A stretch of DNA of 12,015 nt from Rhodobiaceae bacterium (lineage in GTDB: Bacteria > Pseudomonadota > Alphaproteobacteria > RS24), in assembly GCA_002683515.1 (NCBI GenBank), contig NYTN01000050.1, positions 1-12,015 on the forward strand, in the 5' to 3' direction. Positions 7,397 to 12,015 of the stretch are shown here, piece by piece. The stretch's first letter is position 1, and each line of letters opens with the position of its first letter. The position numbers were made by a program, and so were the translations under genes. The notes under the pieces were generated by a model. It did no database searches and had not been told where the DNA came from. It saw only the letters and a program-made list of their open reading frames with translations.

Positions 7397-8029
7397 TTAG
7401 CGAACTTTGATTTTTGGATCCGGCTGTCCGGCACGCATTGTTTTTAGAAATTCACCCCATGGTGCAGGTGAAGCGACTTCTGGCGTGATGCAATCTTTGG
7501 GAGGGTTTTTCCAAAAATTTTCCCACGAGGGAAATAAATCATGGAAAGCGCCTTCATAGGCGTCCCTGTCAGGCCAGCGCATTTTTTGATCTCCGATTGG
7601 TGGTTTATTTAAATCAGTGGCGTACCAATAGCAGGGCAGACGCCGCCGAAAATACCAATGCCCGTCAATACGCTCATAATTATCCCAGTAAAGCATTTGC
7701 ATAATTACCCATTCATCCCCGCTTGCGCTGGGTGTCTCATGCTCATTCTTGGAATAAAGTACCCCATGTGCATGGTCAGAGTCGTCAAACTCAATAATAT
7801 GATTGCCGACATGATGAGATGTCCCGGTGAATTGAGGTCTTAGTGTATCATCTAGCCATTGTTTAAGATGGGCGCGTCCAGTAGCCTCCCGACTAACACG
7901 AATATCTTCAGCAAATAAATTAACATGGGCATCAAGATCACGCATATCGAGGGATAAGGAATATTTGCTCACCAGTTGACGAATTTCCTCAATCGACTCC
8001 AGACGGTCAATTCTTTCTTCCAACGTCAT
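7397..8029 (-). CDS. SnoaL/NTF2-like protein, possible dehydratase or isomerase
   Basis: A 210-residue protein whose first 140 residues have the cone-shaped SnoaL_4/NTF2-like pattern: helix IEEIRQLVSKYSLSLDMRD, then FAED, then alternating strands ending GHWYFRRR (123-130). Candidate catalytic residues are Tyr23 and Asp28, His72 or His73, and Arg128-130. The Tyr-x4-Asp spacing equals that of Tyr30 and Asp35 in BaiE, the bile-acid 7-alpha-dehydratase, and a similar layout occurs in scytalone dehydratase. This family also includes polyketide cyclases, steroid isomerases and inactive members, so the reaction is not settled. The remaining 70 residues are Trp- and Pro-rich and I do not recognise them. 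AAGGGGA lies upstream of the ATG. It leads the two-gene unit with the OYE and is divergent from the flavin reductase, which suggests a role in shaping the substrate before ring hydroxylation. Confidence 0.82.
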   Translation of the reverse strand: MTLEERIDRLESIEEIRQLVSKYSLSLDMRDLDAHVNLFAEDIRVSREATGRAHLKQWLDDTLRPQFTGTSHHVGNHIIEFDDSDHAHGVLYSKNEHETPSASGDEWVIMQMLYWDNYERIDGHWYFRRRLPCYWYATDLNKPPIGDQKMRWPDRDAYEGAFHDLFPSWENFWKNPPKDCITPEVASPAPWGEFLKTMRAGQPDPKIKVR

Positions 8030-8135
8030 TTTTTAAATCCCCTTAATTTTACGAAGTTTAAAAAAGCACATTTCGGTTGCGATGACAAAGTAGTTGATGC
8101 AGTTTCGAACTTCATTTAGGTGAAGGAGGACCTAG
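8030..8135. promoter_or_regulatory. Divergent control region between the SnoaL-like and flavin reductase genes
   Basis: This 106-base gap has divergent genes on both sides. TTAATTTTACG at 8043-8053 is identical, as an 11-mer, to the complement of 3793-3803 upstream of hsaA, and it reads in the same sense relative to hsaA and to the reductase gene. TTTTACGAA at 8047-8055 also matches 3811-3819. GAAGTT (8053-8058) and AACTTC (8108-8113) form a widely spaced inverted repeat. No convincing -35/-10 pair was found for the plus strand; TTGTCA on the minus strand (8088-8083) is a possible -35 without a good -10. AAGGAGGA at 8123-8130 is a strong Shine-Dalgarno for the plus-strand GTG. Confidence 0.4.
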
Positions 8136-9119
8136 GTGTTTATTATTAAAGAGAAAGGTTTTATCGTGACCACAGATCAAAAAGAATTAAGAAATGCACT
8201 GGGGCAATTTGCAACGGGTGTTACGGTTGTCACGACTTCAGATGAGGATAAAGAGCCTGTTGGTGTGACTGCCAGCAGTTTTAATTCTGTTTCACTAGAC
8301 CCACCTCTCGTTTTATGGTCGTTGTCCAAAACTGCAAAATCGATGCCTGCTTTTGAGACTTCCGGTGGTTTCAATGTGCATATTCTTGCCTCGCATCAAA
8401 CGGATGTTTCTAATCGCTTCGCAAGCTCGCAAAGTGACAAATTTGACGGCGTTGACTTCAGCGCATGTGATATGGGTTTCCCTGTTCTTAAAGAATATGC
8501 GGCTCTGTTTCGCTGCAAAACGCATTACAAATATGAGGGGGGAGACCATATTATTTTTGTTGGCGAGGTTGTCGAATACCAGACTAACCCGCTGCCAGTT
8601 TTGATATTCCATGGCGGTAAATATGCTGATGCTCTTCCGAAATTGAAAAAGGAAGACTCAGATGAAGTTGTGGATTTGCATAGCGGGAAATTTACTGAAA
8701 ATTATTTGCTGTATCTTATTTCCAGAGCTCACTTCCAGACTTCTCTTCCCGTTCGTCAATCTTACATAGGCCAAGGTCTGAGCGATCAGGAGTTTTTCTG
8801 CCTCTCGCTTTTGTCAATGAATGGGGGTCTCTCAGCTGATGTGATTTCCGATAGATTGGCTCATACGGGCCATGCACCTGACAATGAAATTTTTGAGCGT
8901 CTCACCCGAAAAAATCTCATCACTCAAGACGGTGGTGACAAAGGCGACATTTCTCTTACTGAAACAGGGCAGGGTGTTTTTATTGAACTGCTTGCTCAGT
9001 CTAAAGCCTTGGAAGAACAACTCACCAAACATTTTTCAGAAGATGAAATCGACACCGCTGTTCGGTTTATGAAAAAAATCGTAAATATTAGCGGTTCGGA
9101 AATCCCTGAGCTTTGGTAA
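8136..9119 (+). CDS. C1-type flavin reductase fused to a MarR-like domain (reductase partner of HsaA-like oxygenase)
   Basis: A 327-residue two-domain protein. Residues 14-165 are a flavin reductase-like FMN-binding domain: LGQFATGVTVVTT (22-34), GVTASSFNSVSLDPPLVLWS (43-62), the family histidine in GDHIIFVGEV (136-145) and FHGGKY. It would reduce FMN or FAD with NAD(P)H for the HsaA-like oxygenase. Residues 190-320 look like a MarR winged helix: LSDQEFFCLSLL (215-226), a recognition-helix region ending FERLTRKNLIT, the wing with LTETGQ (274-279), and a C-terminal helix. Canonical HsaB is a single reductase domain of under 200 residues, whereas the C1 reductase of Acinetobacter baumannii 4-hydroxyphenylacetate hydroxylase has this fused layout, and there the MarR-like part binds the phenol and controls reductase activity. 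The GTG at 8136 has AAGGAGGA five bases upstream; a GTG at 8166 is less well supported. Confidence 0.92.
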   Translation: MFIIKEKGFIVTTDQKELRNALGQFATGVTVVTTSDEDKEPVGVTASSFNSVSLDPPLVLWSLSKTAKSMPAFETSGGFNVHILASHQTDVSNRFASSQSDKFDGVDFSACDMGFPVLKEYAALFRCKTHYKYEGGDHIIFVGEVVEYQTNPLPVLIFHGGKYADALPKLKKEDSDEVVDLHSGKFTENYLLYLISRAHFQTSLPVRQSYIGQGLSDQEFFCLSLLSMNGGLSADVISDRLAHTGHAPDNEIFERLTRKNLITQDGGDKGDISLTETGQGVFIELLAQSKALEEQLTKHFSEDEIDTAVRFMKKIVNISGSEIPELW

Positions 9120-9124
9120 TTGAT

Positions 9125-9883
9125 TTAACCAACGAAAGCTTGCCCACCATCTAGTGCAATAGTTTGTCCTGATAAATATCGTGACTCTTCTCGGCACATC
9201 AGCATAACGAATGCGCCTATATCCTCTTCACATTCACCGACGCGTCTTAGAGGAATGGATGCCTGAAAAGCTTCTGCTTCCTCAGGATTGGTGTTTATCC
9301 AGTTCGCTAGTGCCGGAGATTTGGCGTGCGGCATGATTCCATTCACCCGAATGCCATCAGGCCCCCACTCACAAGCGGCTGCCCTTGTCAGTTGTTGAAT
9401 AGCAGATTTAACAGCCGCATACCCTCCATATCCAGACATATCCCAGCGCTTCATAACGGATGACAGGAGGTTCACAATATGACCGCCTTCAGCTTTTAAG
9501 TGTGGGTAGCAGTATTTCATCATTCGTAATACAGCGAGCGGACCGGACTTGAAGCCATCTTCAAAGGCTTCATCAGTGAGGGTGTTAATAGGGGCAAGTG
9601 GAACTAGCTGTGCGTTATTTACGAGAATATTCAGCTGTCCGAATTCTTCTATTGTCGCATCAACTCCGGCACGCAAATCATTGTCACTCGTCACATCACA
9701 GGCAACAGCTAACGCGCGGCTCCCTCTTTCGCTGACTGCGGCGCAGCTCGATTCTAGCTTCTCCATAGTCCGACCCAGCAAAGCGATATTTACGCCTTCA
9801 TTAGCCAGTGCTAATGCAATGCCTAGGCCAACGCCCTGACCGCCACCGGTAATGAGTGCGGTTTTTCCTTTCAATGAAGACAT
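9125..9883 (-). CDS. SDR family oxidoreductase, FabG-like
   Basis: A 252-residue classical SDR. Seen: TGGGQGVG (13-20 region) for the dinucleotide, Arg38 after the second strand (LLGRTM) favouring NADP(H), CDVT (62-65), Ser141/142, and the catalytic pair Tyr155 and Lys159 (YAAVK). Two positions differ from the norm. NNAG reads NNAQ (89-92), and the helix that usually carries the catalytic Asn reads FKSGPLAV, with Ser113 at the expected place. I recall SGPLA in other SDRs, so this may mark a subgroup rather than a defect. The C-terminus SGQTIALDGGQAFVG is standard. CAGGAG lies seven bases before the ATG. It is the third gene after the edge SDR and the amidohydrolase, with a 20-base gap, and ends only five bases from the convergent flavin reductase gene. 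The substrate is unknown. Confidence 0.9.
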   Translation of the reverse strand: MSSLKGKTALITGGGQGVGLGIALALANEGVNIALLGRTMEKLESSCAAVSERGSRALAVACDVTSDNDLRAGVDATIEEFGQLNILVNNAQLVPLAPINTLTDEAFEDGFKSGPLAVLRMMKYCYPHLKAEGGHIVNLLSSVMKRWDMSGYGGYAAVKSAIQQLTRAAACEWGPDGIRVNGIMPHAKSPALANWINTNPEEAEAFQASIPLRRVGECEEDIGAFVMLMCREESRYLSGQTIALDGGQAFVG

Positions 9884-9903
9884 TTTAAACTCCTGCTAAT
9901 TTT

Positions 9904-11661
9904 CTATCTAGTTAAGGTGTAAACTGTTTCACCGTCTTTTACTGTTTCTAAAACTTTTATATGCCGCAACTCAGTTTCAGCAACAGTGAGGGGGTTGTCA
10001 TCGAGAATAATCATATCGGCTTTTTTGCCGACCTCGATAGAACCTTTATGGGTTTCAATATAATGTTGGTAGGCACTGTTTATTGTGAGAGCTTTTAAAG
10101 CTTGTTGACGTGTTATGGCTTCATCAGCGCCGAGTTTTTCTCCCGAACTAGTCAGGCGTGCAACGGCTACCCAAAGAGTTCTAAATGGGTCAGCGGAAAC
10201 CACGGGTGCATCATCATGAATTGTGTAAATAAGCTGGCGGTCTTCTGCAGATCCAACTGGGCTAATTTGTGCGGCACGGTCAGGGCCGAGGAAAATATCT
10301 CTATGCCTGTCGCCCCAAAAATAAACATGATCGACAAAAAAGGACGGTATCAATGACAGTCTTTTTGCGCGGTCAAGTTGATCTTGCCGCATGGTCTGAG
10401 CGTGAATACTGACCGGACGGAGAGAGTTGTCGAGATAAGTAGTATTCGCTTTTTCAAGCCCATCTAGGAGTGCATCTATTGCCGCGTCGCCATTTGTATG
10501 CACCAGAAGTGGAATGTCATCAGCATAGGCCTGCATAAGCAAGTTGTTCAATTTTTCCGGTGGCAAATGCAGATAGCCGCGATAGCTGTCAGCCTTGTCG
10601 ATGGGCGTTACATAATAAGGTTGGCTCAAATGTCCGGTATAGCCTTGAATAGATCCATCCAATAGAATTTTTATTCCACCCAGTTTAAAGCCGTTAATAT
10701 CTTCACGTGTCATGTTTGCCATTTGTGAAGCGAGTTGTTCGGTATCAGGAAGGACGCGACGATAAGCAATCATATCAACAGGAACATCACGGGATGCAAA
10801 ATAGGCTTCAAATCCTTTTTCCATTGCGATGTCACTGGCATGCTCGACAATGGTTGTATATCCCAAGGCCAGCAGGTCCTGAACGACAACATCATAAGTT
10901 TTGAAAACTTGTTGTGGAGAGGGCTGAGGAAGCATCTTGCCAATCACATTTATAGCGGCTTCTTCAAGTACCCCATTAGGACGATTGCTGTTTGGCTCAC
11001 GTTGAATGTGCCCGCCCTCTGGGTCGGGTGTTTCCGCATCAATACCAGCCATTTCAAGAGCTTTGGAATTCATCACCGCAAGATGAAAGGAAATGTGCAT
11101 GATAATAATTGGATGCTCGGTAGAAACAGCATCTAAATCATCACGTGTCGGATGCCTTTTTTCTTCCATCACTGTGTCGTCATAGCCGATGCCCATAATG
11201 GGGTAGCCAGCCGGTATTTTTTGCGCCGCTGTGCTTAAAGCATCCTTGAGGGTTGAGAGATTGGCGACGCCGCCATCTGGGGGCGGTGCTAAATTAACCG
11301 TCATTTTTTTTAATACAATTAGATTAAAATGAGCGTGGCTTTGAACAAAACCGGGCATCAAGGTGAGGCCATTTAGGTCACTGATTTGAGTATTTTTCCC
11401 GATCCAATTATCTGGATATTCAGATATATCATCCGAGAGAGCAATAATGCGCCCATCTTTGACGGCGACTGCATGCGCAATAGACATCTCATCATGTCCA
11501 TCCTTAAAAGACATGGTGAGAATGTTTGCATTATGAAAAATGCGGTCAGCATTTAATGGCTTTGCATTTATAGCCTCTATTTGGTCACATGCGATAAGCG
11601 TTAGCGATACCAGTAGGGTAAATAAAACACCAAATGCGGAAAACTTCCTGTCACGCATCAT
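9904..11661 (-). CDS. YtcJ-like amidohydrolase (Amidohydro_3) with lipoprotein signal
   Basis: A 585-residue metal-dependent amidohydrolase of the YtcJ/AepA type. The start has a lipoprotein signal: basic MMRDRK, a hydrophobic stretch (9-24), and lipobox Leu-Ile-Ala-Cys with Cys25, so the mature enzyme is probably anchored facing the periplasm. Asp at +2 would mean inner-membrane retention under the E. coli rule, which may not hold here. Metal and catalytic candidates in order: the HxH of PGFVQSHAHF (His109, His111), Lys331 in GGIKILLDGSIQG, His388 in LVHTNGDAAID, His420 in SIHAQ, and Asp484 in IHDDAPV. The C-terminal KGSIEVGKKADMIILD (539-554) closes the beta-sandwich domain as in active relatives. 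It begins six bases after the upstream SDR stop codon, so the genes are cotranscribed. Likely hydrolysis of an amide or similar C-N bond; the substrate is not evident. The second ATG (11658) could also be the start. Confidence 0.9.
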   Translation of the reverse strand: MMRDRKFSAFGVLFTLLVSLTLIACDQIEAINAKPLNADRIFHNANILTMSFKDGHDEMSIAHAVAVKDGRIIALSDDISEYPDNWIGKNTQISDLNGLTLMPGFVQSHAHFNLIVLKKMTVNLAPPPDGGVANLSTLKDALSTAAQKIPAGYPIMGIGYDDTVMEEKRHPTRDDLDAVSTEHPIIIMHISFHLAVMNSKALEMAGIDAETPDPEGGHIQREPNSNRPNGVLEEAAINVIGKMLPQPSPQQVFKTYDVVVQDLLALGYTTIVEHASDIAMEKGFEAYFASRDVPVDMIAYRRVLPDTEQLASQMANMTREDINGFKLGGIKILLDGSIQGYTGHLSQPYYVTPIDKADSYRGYLHLPPEKLNNLLMQAYADDIPLLVHTNGDAAIDALLDGLEKANTTYLDNSLRPVSIHAQTMRQDQLDRAKRLSLIPSFFVDHVYFWGDRHRDIFLGPDRAAQISPVGSAEDRQLIYTIHDDAPVVSADPFRTLWVAVARLTSSGEKLGADEAITRQQALKALTINSAYQHYIETHKGSIEVGKKADMIILDDNPLTVAETELRHIKVLETVKDGETVYTLTR

Positions 11662-11667
11662 GTCGGA

Positions 11668-12015
11668 CTAGTAGACTTTTGCAGGGTTTGGCGGATTCGG
11701 TGATCCTAACATCTCACGATAGGATGGCGGGAACTTGCCCTCACGATCTGGAATATTATAGCGATCCTTAGCGATTTCAGCCGAGATGACTGTGTGACCG
11801 GAAATTTCTGATGCCTTGTCGTCGCTAGCTACTGCATGGATAATTCGTCCGATAAATTCTGGAGTTTCAGCCGTCGCCATGAATTCTGTATATTGTTCTG
11901 GATGAACTTCAGCGGCAATGAGCGCTCTTTCAGTAATCAACGGTCCCATCCATATTGAAAGTGTCTGGACATTCACATCTTCTAAATCGACTGCCATATC
12001 ATGGGCAAATTTGTC
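11668..12015 (-). CDS. SDR family oxidoreductase, C-terminal part, cut by window edge
   Basis: The frame is open from the right edge (first codon at 12015-12013) to a TAG at 11668, giving 115 residues of a larger protein. An internal ATG at 11997 is not a true start. DKFAHDMAVDLEDVNVQTLS followed by IWMGPLITERAL matches the helix and strand just after the SDR active-site YxxxK, where classical enzymes have a PG motif; the active site itself lies outside the window. The later SAEIAKDRYNIPDREGKFPP tail and the SWPG-like segment recall DHRS1-type SDRs, which end with a longer C-terminal region. It is the first visible gene of the operon with the amidohydrolase (six-base gap) and a second SDR. 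Confidence 0.8.
   Translation of the reverse strand, partial: DKFAHDMAVDLEDVNVQTLSIWMGPLITERALIAAEVHPEQYTEFMATAETPEFIGRIIHAVASDDKASEISGHTVISAEIAKDRYNIPDREGKFPPSYREMLGSPNPPNPAKVY

Noticed and set aside
8130..8137. Palindrome ACCTAGGT as an operator
   Set aside because: It is only 8 bases and is made by the end of the Shine-Dalgarno and the GTG start; no second copy was seen near other genes.
11668..11997. Small independent 109-residue gene
   Set aside because: The frame stays open to the window edge and the sequence is the C-terminal part of an SDR, so the ATG at 11997 is internal.
1..12015. tRNA or rRNA genes, CRISPR arrays, insertion sequences, attachment sites
   Set aside because: No repeat-spacer pattern, transposase motif, terminal inverted repeats or cloverleaf-like sequence was noticed by reading; the largest gene-free gap is about 138 bases.

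Overview
The window holds twelve protein-coding genes, ten complete and one cut at each edge. Coding is dense, base composition is moderate to low in GC, and several genes sit in tight same-strand runs with clear Shine-Dalgarno sequences. A lipoprotein signal (Leu-Ile-Ala-Cys) on the amidohydrolase and the proteobacterial style of the genes suggest a Gram-negative bacterium, perhaps a marine proteobacterium. Nothing here fixes the lineage. No RNA genes, insertion sequences or CRISPR arrays were seen, and no stretch over 300 bases lacks a gene.

The core is an aromatic meta-cleavage module resembling the steroid ring A/B genes hsaA-D (tesA/B/D of Proteobacteria). On the minus strand, reading right to left, come a FadD3-like acyl-CoA synthetase (5405-3876), an HsaA-like flavin-dependent monooxygenase (3737-2568), an HsaD/BphD-like C-C bond hydrolase (2568-1735), an HsaC/BphC-like extradiol dioxygenase (1697-795) and a crotonase-fold protein that runs off the left edge (731-1). 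The matching flavin reductase is not in that operon. It lies on the plus strand at 8136-9119 and carries a C-terminal MarR-like winged-helix domain, the architecture of the C1 reductase of Acinetobacter 4-hydroxyphenylacetate hydroxylase.

Between these parts are a plus-strand SDR (5501-6277), divergent from fadD3, then a minus-strand pair: a SnoaL/NTF2-like protein (8029-7397) followed by an Old Yellow Enzyme-family reductase (7364-6300). To the right is a second minus-strand operon: an SDR cut at the right edge (12015-11668), a lipoprotein amidohydrolase of the YtcJ type (11661-9904) and another SDR (9883-9125).

Proposed logic: SDRs, the SnoaL-like protein and the OYE adjust hydroxyls and double bonds on a polycyclic or alicyclic substrate; the reductase and HsaA-like oxygenase hydroxylate a phenol to a catechol; HsaC-like and HsaD-like enzymes open and split the ring; the FadD3-like synthetase and crotonase feed the released acid into beta-oxidation-type degradation. 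A steroid or bile-acid-like substrate is the best guess, but other substituted phenols fit. The usual TesE/F/G (HsaE/F/G) genes and any dedicated regulator are not in this window. The three intergenic control regions (3738-3875, 5406-5500, 8030-8135) share a TTACG(A/C)A element that may be an operator.
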